Part shown: piece by piece, positions 1 to 7,322 of the stretch
Position numbering within the stretch: the first letter of the stretch is position 1
Layout of the letters: each line of letters starts with the position of its first letter
Origin: DAIOHQ01 sp036744635
GTDB lineage: Bacteria > Planctomycetota > Phycisphaerae > Tepidisphaerales > Tepidisphaeraceae
NCBI GenBank assembly: GCA_036744635.1
Contig: DAIOHQ010000017.1
Coordinates: 1 to 32,327, forward strand
Length of the DNA: 32,327 nt
Direction of reading: 5' to 3'
The notes under the pieces: model-generated
Databases searched by the model: none
Seen by the model: the letters and a program-made list of their open reading frames with translations, nothing else
Told to the model about the DNA's origin: nothing
Translations under genes and position numbers: made by a program

Positions 1-45
1 GTGGAAGAGCGAGGCGAGTACGCCGACCTGTGGCACCCAAACTGA
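1..45 (+). CDS. 3' end of an unidentified gene (partial)
   Basis: The first reading frame is open from the window edge to a TGA at 43-45 and would end in ...YADLWHPN. It converges on the peroxiredoxin gene that follows on the other strand, leaving 56 bases between the two stops. Only 14 codons are visible, so no family can be named and the frame may be chance. Confidence 0.3.
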   Translation: MEERGEYADLWHPN

Positions 46-101
46 CCCACTACCGGAAATTCGTAAGCAAGGCGTCACGGTATTGCAGCTCGCATGCCCG
101 C

Positions 102-587
102 CTATGGGTTTGCCTTGAGCCAGTCGAGGACTTCCTGGTCGTGGCCATCCGCCTTGACGTTATGGAAGACATGGCGGATTTTGCCATCCTTGCCGATCAC
201 GAACGTGGTGCGCACCACGCCCATGTATTTCCGCCCCATCATGCTCTTCTGCTGCCAGACGCCGTACTTTTCCGCGACCGCATGATCGGCGTCGGCCAGG
301 AGGGGAAAGTTCAGATGAAACTTGTCGGAGAATTTGTCGACGTCTTTCACCGGATCGGGGCTGATGCCCAACACGGCCACCTGTGACTTGTCATAATCCG
401 CCAGGGCATCGCGAAATCCGCAGGCCTCTTTGGTGCAGCCGGGCGTGTCGGCCTTGGGATAAAAGTAGAGCACAACATCTTGCTTGCCTTTGAAATCCTC
501 CAGCGCGATGGTCTTTCCTCCGCTGGCGGGAAGGTTGAACTTTGGCGCCGTTTTGCCGGTTTCGATGATTCCAGTTGCCTCAGCCAT
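102..587 (-). CDS. bcp: Thioredoxin-dependent peroxiredoxin, Bcp/PrxQ type
   Basis: Cytosolic thiol peroxidase that reduces hydrogen peroxide and organic hydroperoxides and is recycled by thioredoxin. The 161-residue product has the usual Bcp length. The AhpC/TSA fold is shown by the stretch YFYPKADTPGCTKEACGFRD: the peroxidatic cysteine is Cys51 in TPGCT, and Cys56, five residues on, is the resolving cysteine of the PrxQ subgroup. The later WQQKSMMGRKYMGVVRTTF segment and the terminal DWLKANP are also typical. A GGAG Shine-Dalgarno sequence lies four bases before the ATG, which supports this start. The gene is read away from the small unknown gene upstream (24-base gap) and may be co-transcribed with it. 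Confidence 0.95.
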   Translation of the reverse strand: MAEATGIIETGKTAPKFNLPASGGKTIALEDFKGKQDVVLYFYPKADTPGCTKEACGFRDALADYDKSQVAVLGISPDPVKDVDKFSDKFHLNFPLLADADHAVAEKYGVWQQKSMMGRKYMGVVRTTFVIGKDGKIRHVFHNVKADGHDQEVLDWLKANP

Positions 588-610
588 GTTTCTCCAAAAA
601 GTGGACCAGC

Positions 611-844
611 CTATGCAGCAGCCTCAGGCTTGGAGGTGGGGTGAATTTCCAATTCGGTCATGAGCAGCAGATCGAGGATGCTGAAGCTGTCGTCCTCGCC
701 ATAAACGATCACCGTGCGGCCAGTCGGTGACCGCGAGACGAAATCCCGATGTTTCACGAAAAATGAGCGTCCGTCGCCCAGATGAATCGTGAACGGGCGG
801 AATGGCTGAGCGTGCAGCACGTTGTTGAGTTGCTCGACTGTCAT
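611..844 (-). CDS. Small conserved-looking hypothetical protein (77 aa)
   Basis: Not recognised by name. The 77-residue product begins MTVEQLNNVLHAQPFRPFTI and has alternating hydrophobic and charged segments (FTIHLGDGRSFFVKHRDFV; TVIVYGEDDSFSILDLLLM) suggesting a small beta-rich fold. Short proteins that start with 'L...L.a.PF.PF.i.l.dGr...v.h.d' are familiar from planctomycete and related genomes, but I know no function. There is no Shine-Dalgarno sequence. Instead a TATAAT box ends six bases before the ATG, suggesting a leaderless message. It lies 24 bases upstream of bcp on the same strand. Confidence 0.7.
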   Translation of the reverse strand: MTVEQLNNVLHAQPFRPFTIHLGDGRSFFVKHRDFVSRSPTGRTVIVYGEDDSFSILDLLLMTELEIHPTSKPEAAA

Positions 845-879
845 AGCTGTATTATATCCTGATCGGGCGGGGCCGTAAA
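845..879 (-). promoter_or_regulatory. Promoter abutting a start codon (leaderless type)
   Basis: On the minus strand a perfect TATAAT (851-856) lies 17 bases after TTTACG (874-879, four of six matches to the -35 consensus) and only six bases before the ATG at 842-844. Transcription would start at or next to the A of the start codon. Confidence 0.55.
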
Positions 880-918
880 ACGCGAATCGGTCGAACCGCC
901 GCGCGCCGCGTCGTGAAC

Positions 919-1359
919 CTATGCCATTCCCGCCAGCTTCTTTTTCAGCAGTTGATTGGCCGCCCCGGCGTCCACTTCCTGGCCGTGGGCTTTCATGAAC
1001 GCGCCCATGGCCTGGCCGAACTGCTTTTCGGTGAACGTGTTCTCTGCCAGAAAATCATCCACCAGGCGCTCGGTATCTTTGGGCGACGCCTTCTTCGGCA
1101 GGTACTCCTCGGTGATGGCGATCTCTTGCTTCAACTTGGCCACTTCGTCGGGCTTTCCCAGCTCTTCGTACTCTTTGGCGCTCTTCCGCAGCTTCTTAGC
1201 GTAGGCCTCGACCACCTGCTGGGCGCTGGGCTTATTGGGCATCAGGTCGATTTTTTTAACATCGCTGAGCAGCATCCGGATCACCGTCAGACGGTCTTTT
1301 TGGCCGGCCTTCATGGCCAGTTTCATGTCTTCCTGCAGTTTGTCGCGAATATCCATCAT
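919..1359 (-). CDS. yqeY: GatB/YqeY domain protein
   Basis: The 146-residue product matches the YqeY family in length and layout. Its N-terminal helix is MDIRDKLQEDMKLAMKAGQK. It continues with LTVIRMLLSDVKKI, then AKKLRKSAKEYEELGKPDE, EIAITEEYLPKK, and a C-terminal GQAMGAFMKAHGQEVDAG followed by an LLKKKL end. This domain is shared with the C-terminal tail of the amidotransferase subunit GatB and is thought to bind tRNA. The role of free-standing YqeY is not settled. Two ATGs lie in tandem (1359 and 1356). A GGGAG element is three bases from the first and six from the second, so the second may be the true start. It is divergent from rho, with a shared intergenic region of about 280 bases. 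Confidence 0.93.
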   Translation of the reverse strand: MMDIRDKLQEDMKLAMKAGQKDRLTVIRMLLSDVKKIDLMPNKPSAQQVVEAYAKKLRKSAKEYEELGKPDEVAKLKQEIAITEEYLPKKASPKDTERLVDDFLAENTFTEKQFGQAMGAFMKAHGQEVDAGAANQLLKKKLAGMA

Positions 1360-1637
1360 TTACTCCCAAAAAGTTTGTGGTATGGTATACATTCTACAGA
1401 GGGGCTTTTCCTGTCGCACCTGTGGCACTGAGAAAGAATTGCGAATTTTTGCATGGCATCGGCGATTGGCCGGCTCTCAGTGAATTGAGCAATAGGACAG
1501 TCGTTTATAGCTTCTGACACGCGCTGGCGTCACCAGGTTGACGCATTGGGTGTAATGCCTCGCGGGGCTTGGCGCAGGCGCGCATCGGATACCCATTCTT
1601 CAGTTGCAGCAGAAACCTTTGGAAAGATGGTTCGCGA

Positions 1638-2735
1638 ATGAGTCCAGGACAACTCGAAGGCATCCTTTCAATTCCCGATGAGCGCAGAGATGGACAATTG
1701 CGCGACCCGCTGCACCCGCTGCGCCCGCTGCGCGGCGGCATTGCCGTGCCGCGCAAGATGATCCTCGATCTGCAGCTTCGGCCAGGACTCATGCTGCGCG
1801 GCAGCCCCCGGGGAAAGATGCTCGGCGACGTGCAGACCATCGAAGGCCGCACCCCGGATGAATACATCTCCAATGCCACGCTTTATGAATCCACCGCGCT
1901 GGACCCACAGCCGGTGATGAAGCTGGAACACAGCCCGACGGAGTTGACCACCCGTGCCATCGACATCATCGCCCCGGTCGGCTTCGGCCAGCGCGGGCTG
2001 ATCGTTTCGCCGCCGCGCACCGGCAAGACGATCCTGATGCAGAACATCGCCCGCGGCATTCACGCCAATTACCCGAACGTGCAACTGGTGCTGCTGCTGG
2101 TGGACGAGCGGCCGGAGGAAGTCACCGACATGAAGCGCAACGTGCCGGGCGTGGTCTACGCTTCCTCGAACGACAACACGGTGGAGAAACACCTCGATCT
2201 CGCCCAGCTCGTCATCGAGCGCTGCAAGCGGCAGGTGGAATTCGGCGCGGATATCGTGGTGCTGCTGGATTCGCTCACGCGGCTTGGCCGGGCTTTCAAT
2301 ACCGGCGGGCCATCCGGCGGGCGCACGCTTTCGGGCGGCCTGGACAACCGCGCCCTGGAAATTCCCAAGCGCCTGTTTGGCGCCGCCCGCAAGATCGAAG
2401 GGGGTGGATCGCTGACGATCATCGCCACCTGCCTGATCGACACCGGCAGCCGGATGGACCAGGTGATTTTCGAGGAGTTCAAGGGGACCGGCAATCTCGA
2501 GCTGACGTTGGACCGTAATCTGGCCAATCAGCGCATCTATCCCGCGCTGAACATCACCGAATCCGGCACGCGCAAGGAGGAGAAACTGCTGACCGAGAAG
2601 GAACTTGCGGCCGCGCGGATGATTCGCCGCCACCTGCTGAACATGCCGCCCACGCAGTCGATGAAGAGCCTGTTGGATGTGCTTTCCAAGCACAAGACCA
2701 ATGAGGCGCTGTTCAATTCGATGCGGACTTCCTAG
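1638..2735 (+). CDS. rho: Transcription termination factor Rho, short form with a weakened primary RNA-binding domain
   Basis: ATP-dependent hexameric RNA translocase that ends transcription. The ATPase core is well conserved: P-loop SPPRTGKT at residues 124-131, LLLVDERPEEVTDMKR, the Walker B-like VVLLDSLTRLGRAFN, the PKRLFGAARKIEGGGSLTII segment, and SGTRKEEKLLT near the end. I chose the ATG at 1638 (365 residues), which has GGAAAG upstream; an in-frame TTG at 1569 would add 23 unremarkable residues. At about 365 residues it is shorter than the 419 of E. coli Rho. It lacks the N-terminal helical subdomain, and the usual aromatic RNP1 motif (GFGFLR in E. coli) is replaced by RRDGQLRD. Identity as Rho is secure; full termination activity is not shown. 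Confidence 0.93.
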   Translation: MSPGQLEGILSIPDERRDGQLRDPLHPLRPLRGGIAVPRKMILDLQLRPGLMLRGSPRGKMLGDVQTIEGRTPDEYISNATLYESTALDPQPVMKLEHSPTELTTRAIDIIAPVGFGQRGLIVSPPRTGKTILMQNIARGIHANYPNVQLVLLLVDERPEEVTDMKRNVPGVVYASSNDNTVEKHLDLAQLVIERCKRQVEFGADIVVLLDSLTRLGRAFNTGGPSGGRTLSGGLDNRALEIPKRLFGAARKIEGGGSLTIIATCLIDTGSRMDQVIFEEFKGTGNLELTLDRNLANQRIYPALNITESGTRKEEKLLTEKELAAARMIRRHLLNMPPTQSMKSLLDVLSKHKTNEALFNSMRTS

Positions 2736-2736
2736 C

Positions 2737-2991
2737 TCAGGACAGGGGCATCTTGTCCGGCTGATCCTTGCCGGCCGCCTTGGCGTACGCCTTGGCGCGG
2801 TGCTGCAGGGGCGGGTGCTTGATTTTATTCCAGGGAAATTCACGCGGCGTCTGGCGCTTATGCCCTTTCACGCCGAAGCCGAGGATGTAGGCGCGGCGGG
2901 GAATATCCGAACGGTTTGGCCCGGCATAGTGAAGGGTGCGGTTGTGGTGGATGGTGCAGCCGCCGGGGGGGATCGGGCAGGGGACAGCGCT
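2737..2991 (-). pseudogene. 3' remnant of a phytanoyl-CoA dioxygenase (PhyH) family gene
   Basis: A minus-strand frame of 84 codons ends at a TGA (2737-2739), one base beyond the rho stop. It contains GGCTIHHNRTLHYAGPNRS followed by IPRRAYILGFG, which matches the C-terminal part of PhyH-family Fe(II)/2-oxoglutarate oxygenases, including the distal iron-binding histidine of the H-x-D...H triad and the arginine after it. An in-frame TAA at 2992-2994 cuts the frame, and no N-terminal half with the H-x-D motif follows. It is therefore a decayed or truncated gene. The overlapping longer frame (2868-3179) is a shadow. Confidence 0.7.
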
Positions 2992-3131
2992 TTAATGGCT
3001 CGATATTGTAGTGGCGCAACGGCAGCCGTGAAGGGCGGGCGAATCTGAATTCGCAGTGCCCTCTTCGCATTCAAGTAAAAATCTGGCGCAAATACGTAAT
3101 CGGACGGCATTTTCTGGATGAACCTGTCCGG

Positions 3132-3137
3132 TATAAT
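3132..3137 (+). promoter_or_regulatory. TATAAT -10 box seven bases before a start codon
   Basis: A perfect TATAAT lies seven bases upstream of the ATG at 3145, so the transcript would begin at or next to the start codon. The -35 region is weak (ATTTTC at 17-base spacing). The box also argues against the in-frame upstream ATG at 3118 as the start. Confidence 0.4.
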
Positions 3138-3144
3138 CCGGCGC

Positions 3145-4513
3145 ATGCCAACTGATACCAATGCCCGTTCCTTTGCCAACTTCCACTCCCTGCCCTCGCT
3201 GGGCGATTATGATCTGATCGTGGTCGGCGGCGGCGCCGCCGGCTCCGGGGCTGCCATCACCGCTGGCCGGCTCGGCCTGCGCACGCTGCTGATCGAACAG
3301 TTGTCGTTTCTTGGCGGCACGGGCGTGGGCTCGCAGGTGACGCCGTGGATGGGAAACCAGATCGACCTTGGGCCGCTCAATGAAGGGCTCAATGCGGAAA
3401 TCCAGACCGACTTGGAGGCCACCGGCGACGCCTCTGGCTATTTCGTCAATCCCGAGGCGATCAAGTTTGTCCTGGAGCAGAAGGCGGTCGAGGCCGGGGT
3501 CACGATCCTCTTCGAAGCCACTGTGGTCGGCATTCATACCAGCGGCGAGCAGATGCCTGAATTGGATGGCGTGGTCATCGCCACCCGCCAGGGTTTGCGC
3601 CGGGCTCAGGCCGGCGCTTTTGTCGATGCCAGCGGCGACGCTAACGTCGCCAACCTGGCCGGCGTCCCTACCGCCGAAGGTCGCGAGAGCGATCGCGTTC
3701 ACCAGCCGATGAGTCTCCGCTTCGTGCTCGGCGGGATCGACATCCCCGCGGTCGAGCGCTTCATGCTCGCCAACGGCCCGCAGCACACTGTCCATCGCGT
3801 GCTGGGCTTGCTGAACAACGGCCCGGGAATGGAATTCATCAAGAAATACGCCGAGATGGGCAAGTGGCCGCAGAAATGGCTCGATACATTCACAATCCAG
3901 CTCTTTGAAATTCCCGGCCGGCCGCAGGAGTTTTGGTTCAACTGCCCGCGTATCACCGGCCATGACCCGCTCGACCCGCTCTCGACATCCAAGGCCTACA
4001 TCGAAGGCCGGCGCATGATCAAGGCATACCTGGAGCTTTTCCAACGGCACATCGGCGGCGCCGCTGATCGGCATTCGCGAAGGCCGGCGCATTCAGGGTC
4101 CCTACATCCTCACCAAGGATGATTTCCTCAAGCGCTCGAAATTCCCCGATGGTATCTGCCTCAACCATTATCCGATCGACATCCACAACCCGCATGGCCA
4201 GGGCGTCACCTGGGTGGAAATGGGCGAGCGCGACTTCCACGAAATCCCGTTCCGCTGCCTGATTCCGATCGGGTTGAAATCACTGTTGGTGGCCGGGCGC
4301 TGCATCTCCAGTGACTTCACCGCCCAGTCCTCCTACCGCATAATCGCCAACTGCCGCACGATGGGCGAAGCCGCAGGCGTGGCCGCGGCGCTGGCCCGCG
4401 AGCAGCGGCTCGACATCACTGAAGTGGACGGCGTCGAAGTCCGCCGCCGCATGATCGAACACGGATTGCTCCCCAAGTGGTGCGAGAAAGCTCCCGCAAT
4501 GGCGATGCGCTAA
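3145..4513 (+). pseudogene. FAD-dependent oxidoreductase (FAD_oxidored family), interrupted by a +1 frameshift
   Basis: The N-terminal part has the FAD dinucleotide-binding motif VVGGGAAGSGAA (glycines near residues 28-35), then IEQLSFLGGTGVGSQV, DASGDANVANLAG and RRMIKAYLELF. At about 4042 the homologous frame jumps. One extra C in the CTTTTCC run puts PLIGIREGRRIQGPYILTKD, GLKSLLVAGRCISSDFTAQS and MGEAAGVAAALA in another frame, which runs to the TAA at 4511-4513. Removing that base restores a protein of about 455 residues with all family blocks, so the damage is very recent or a sequencing error. Such proteins are common near sugar-degradation genes in planctomycetes; the substrate is unknown. 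Confidence 0.85.
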
Positions 4514-4518
4514 TCCCA

Positions 4519-5478
4519 TCATTGGTTGGCAGGCGCGGTGGTCGCCGCCGTCGTGGCGGGCCGCGTGGTCGCCCGCGCCTGTTCCAGCGCGATGCGCTGG
4601 AGGATGGCGAATTCTTTGCGTTTGGGATCGACGCAATAGACGAATCTGTTCAGCAGGCTCTGGCCGATGCCGCTCTTGGCGGCGGGGGAGTCATCCAGCA
4701 GGATCACCAGCGCATCGCGCTCGACGATCTGATTGCCGAGGGTCACGGTGTCCCTGCCCTTCAGCAGAATGGTGCGAATGCTCCCCATGTAGCTGTTGAC
4801 CTCCACCTTCTGCCCATCCTTTTCCAGGTCCCACTTTTTCTGCAGCTCCGGCCCGGCCTGAATGTCGGTGGTCTGGGGGATAAGGCGCACGTCCACCGGC
4901 GTGTTGCGGATCTTGATGGGAATCCAGAAGTTCTCCGCCTCATCCTTCAGCGGCAGCACCGCCAGGGGCTTGGCGGCGAGGTGGGTTCCGGCGGCACGGA
5001 GCGTCAGCGTGCGCTTCAGCGGGTTCAGCTCCCATTGAAAGCGCTTGGCGATGTCGTAGCCGATGGTGCAGGATTGGCCCTGGGTGTATTTGGAGTCGCG
5101 CATGACCTGGACGGTGGTGGTTTCTCCCACGCCGCCGATCTCCAGCTTCGTCTTCGCTTCTCCAAGGAACATGCGCTTGCCCTCGGGGTCGACGTACTGA
5201 TCGAAGTCATGGTTGGGCGTGATGTCGAGCTTGCAGTCGCGGGCGAACTTTTCGGTGATGATATTTTCGCCCCCGCATCCCCACACGAATGTAGCCTTGA
5301 TGCCGCCGCAGACGACAGGTACGCCGAACACGCGGCAGTCGCGATCGTGCAGATCCCCCAACTCTACCGAGAGCGGAATGACGACGTCCGGTTCATCAGC
5401 CCCCCCTGGCGGCGCTGCCCGTGCCGTCGAGAGGCTCAGCACCAAGGCCACGACGCCAGGAAGAAATGTCCAGTGCAT
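4519..5478 (-). CDS. Secreted retropepsin-like protein lacking the catalytic DTG motifs
   Basis: The product (319 residues) starts with a signal peptide (MHWTFLPGVVALVLSLSTARA). Residues of about 50-150 resemble a pepsin/retropepsin half: a FVWGCGGENIITEKFARDC segment sits where such proteins have D-T-G-A..N-I-I, followed by FLGEAKTKLEIGG and CTIGYDIAKRF. A second, weaker half runs from about 185 to 300 (VDVRLIPQTTDIQAGPELQ, GIGQSLLNRFVYCVD). In both the catalytic aspartate is missing, so protease activity is doubtful and the fold assignment is inference. The tail is Thr/Ala/Pro-rich (ATTRPATTAATTAPANQ), a likely linker. Its stop lies five bases from that of the convergent FAD oxidoreductase gene. 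Confidence 0.6.
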   Translation of the reverse strand: MHWTFLPGVVALVLSLSTARAAPPGGADEPDVVIPLSVELGDLHDRDCRVFGVPVVCGGIKATFVWGCGGENIITEKFARDCKLDITPNHDFDQYVDPEGKRMFLGEAKTKLEIGGVGETTTVQVMRDSKYTQGQSCTIGYDIAKRFQWELNPLKRTLTLRAAGTHLAAKPLAVLPLKDEAENFWIPIKIRNTPVDVRLIPQTTDIQAGPELQKKWDLEKDGQKVEVNSYMGSIRTILLKGRDTVTLGNQIVERDALVILLDDSPAAKSGIGQSLLNRFVYCVDPKRKEFAILQRIALEQARATTRPATTAATTAPANQ

Positions 5479-5532
5479 ATCCGCCCATGGTAACCGCAGG
5501 CGTTACGGATTCGAAAGAGGCAGCTGGCCATG

Positions 5533-6522
5533 TCAGACGACGCGATCCGCCAATTCCTCCCCGCGCTCGAATCGCTTTAGATTGTTCAGGAAATGCTGCA
5601 CCAGGCGATCGAACTCGTTGGCGAGGCCGCCGGCGGTGTGGGGGGTGATGAAACAGTTTCTTGTGGTCCAGAGCGGATGGTCCGCGGGCAGCGGCTCGAG
5701 GTCGGTCACATCGAGGTATGCCGCGGCGATTTGACCGGATTCCACGGCGCGCCCAAGGGCGGCCTGGTCTACGCTGCTGCCGCGGCCAATGTTGTAGAAA
5801 ATCGCCGAGGGCTTCATTTGCGCCAAACGCTCTGCGCCAAAGAAGCCGCGCGTGGCGGGATTGTCGGGCAGAAGATTGATGACGTGGTCGGCGGTGCCAA
5901 GCACCTCATGCAGATCGCTTTCGAGCACAATGCGAATCGGTTCGTCGCCATGTTTGCTGCGGCGGATGGCGGCGAGATTCATCTGAAACGGGGCGAGCAA
6001 TTCCGCCAGGCGGCGGGCGATGGCGCCGAAGCCCAGCATCACCGCGGTCTGGCCGGTGAGCAGGTGCGAGTTGATGCGGCGCTCGGCGGCCGGCCAATTC
6101 CGCTCGGCACGCTGGGTGTCCAAGGATTGCGGCAGTTGCCGCGCCAGCGCCATCATCATGGCCAGCACATGCTGGGCGCAGGGGTCGGCATAGACCCAGG
6201 AGCTGTTGGTCAGTATTGCTCCGCGCTGGCGAAAATTCTGCTTGAAATCATCCCGGTCATAGCGCGTGTAGCCAGCGCTGCTGAGATGCACCCAGCGCAG
6301 CCCCGGGCAGCGCATGGCGAAATCCGGATCTGGCTGGCCAAAGGCGATGTCGGAATTCGCCAGCTCGGCATCCGGCTGCCCGGCCACGAGATTGGACGCG
6401 TGCAATTGACTGGAAAAGACCAACTGATGACCGCCCACCCCCCCAACCCCCCCGAGTCCCGCCTGGAGCAGGGCGAGGGCTTGCGGCGGAAACTCGTAAT
6501 TGCACCAGATTCGCAGAGACAT
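5533..6522 (-). CDS. D-2-hydroxyacid dehydrogenase, NAD-binding
   Basis: The product is 329 residues, normal for the 2-hydroxyacid dehydrogenase family that reduces 2-keto acids with NAD(P)H. The Rossmann motif is MLGFGAIARRLAELL (Gly164, Gly166, with Ala169 at the usual third glycine). The catalytic residues are visible: Arg247 in NIGRGSSVDQAAL, Glu276 in LDVTDLEPLP, and His295 in ITPHTAGGL. The N-terminal part carries LRWVHLSSAGYTRYD and TNSSWVYADPCAQHVLAMM, as in glyoxylate/phosphoglycerate-type members; the exact substrate cannot be read from the sequence. Residues 22-31 are a run of Gly and Val coded by two C7 tracts (on the plus strand), a spot prone to slippage. It stands alone on the minus strand, 55 bases downstream of the retropepsin-like gene's start. 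Confidence 0.9.
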   Translation of the reverse strand: MSLRIWCNYEFPPQALALLQAGLGGVGGVGGHQLVFSSQLHASNLVAGQPDAELANSDIAFGQPDPDFAMRCPGLRWVHLSSAGYTRYDRDDFKQNFRQRGAILTNSSWVYADPCAQHVLAMMMALARQLPQSLDTQRAERNWPAAERRINSHLLTGQTAVMLGFGAIARRLAELLAPFQMNLAAIRRSKHGDEPIRIVLESDLHEVLGTADHVINLLPDNPATRGFFGAERLAQMKPSAIFYNIGRGSSVDQAALGRAVESGQIAAAYLDVTDLEPLPADHPLWTTRNCFITPHTAGGLANEFDRLVQHFLNNLKRFERGEELADRVV

Positions 6523-6605
6523 GAGCAGATAAATACCGACTTTCCGCGGTGGCGCACAGCCCCATGGAGAAAATGGCGCCCATTCGCCGATAGGGTTTAA
6601 TAGAA

Positions 6606-6625
6606 CCCCGCATGGCTATGCGGGG
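6606..6625. repeat. Perfect 8-bp hairpin ahead of the membrane-protein gene
   Basis: CCCCGCAT and ATGCGGGG flank a four-base loop. No T-tract follows on either strand. It lies about 20 bases before the start of the next gene, so it may sit in that gene's 5' leader, or stop transcription between the two divergent genes. Confidence 0.5.
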
Positions 6626-6647
6626 CTGATAGGGCGCAGGAACTGAA

Positions 6648-7316
6648 ATGGTAACTCCACCCACCGTTGATCCGCAGGCATCGGCGATGAACTGGCTCAC
6701 GTTGCCGTCGCATTGGCCGGGCCAGAGCGACCTGTTGACCTGGTGCCAGACCATGGGCCCCGGCACGGCGGCGCTGCTGATCATCCTCGGCGTGATCTAC
6801 CTGATGTTCGGGTTCTATCTCTTCAAATTCCTGATCACCCTCAATGCGGCGCTGGTCGGCGCGGCCCTGGGCGCCATGGTCGGCGACAAGCTCGGCTCCG
6901 CCCTGGCCGGCGCCGTCGTCGGAGGCATGACCTGCGCCGTGGTCGCCTGGCCGCTGATGAAATACGCGGTGGCGATCATGGGCGGCCTGTACGGCGCCCT
7001 ATTGGGGATGGCGCTTTGGCGGACCTTCGGCCTCGACGGCAATTTCGCCTGGGCGGGCGGCGCCATCGGGTTGGTTGCCTTCGGCATGCTCTCCTTCATC
7101 CTCTTCCGCGGCAGCATCATCATGTACACCAGCCTGCAAGGCTCGGTCATGCTGATCTTCGGCCTGCTGGGAATGATCTACAAATATCAGTCGGTTTCGG
7201 GAAGCCTCACCAGCGGCTTGAGCGTCAGGCCGTTCCTGCTGCCCATTTTCATCTTCATTCCGGCGATGATCGGCCTGATTTATCAGCAGCAGAATCATCC
7301 AGCGGAAGGAAAGTAA
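6648..7316 (+). CDS. Polytopic inner-membrane protein, DUF4203/TMEM198-like
   Basis: The 222-residue product is strongly hydrophobic with about seven predicted membrane spans (for example ALLIILGVIYLMFGFYLFKF, ALVGAALGAMVGDKL, ALAGAVVGGMTCAVVAW, AVAIMGGLYGALLGMALW, SIIMYTSLQGSVMLIFGLL, LLPIFIFIPAMIGLIYQ). The glycine-rich G-x-x-x-G helices and the spacing recall the DUF4203 (TMEM198-like) family, whose function in bacteria is unknown. The N-terminal 40 residues are soluble. AGGA lies eight bases before the ATG. It converges on mgtE with only six bases between the stops and no clear terminator. Confidence 0.75.
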   Translation: MVTPPTVDPQASAMNWLTLPSHWPGQSDLLTWCQTMGPGTAALLIILGVIYLMFGFYLFKFLITLNAALVGAALGAMVGDKLGSALAGAVVGGMTCAVVAWPLMKYAVAIMGGLYGALLGMALWRTFGLDGNFAWAGGAIGLVAFGMLSFILFRGSIIMYTSLQGSVMLIFGLLGMIYKYQSVSGSLTSGLSVRPFLLPIFIFIPAMIGLIYQQQNHPAEGK

Positions 7317-7322
7317 GCTTCG

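Noticed and set aside
1668..2843. A 391-codon minus-strand frame opposite rho
   Set aside because: It is antisense to a clearly conserved rho, has no recognisable domain, and reflects high third-position GC.
2992..4092. A 366-codon minus-strand frame opposite the FAD oxidoreductase
   Set aside because: The plus strand has the Rossmann motif and other conserved blocks; the frame is an antisense shadow.
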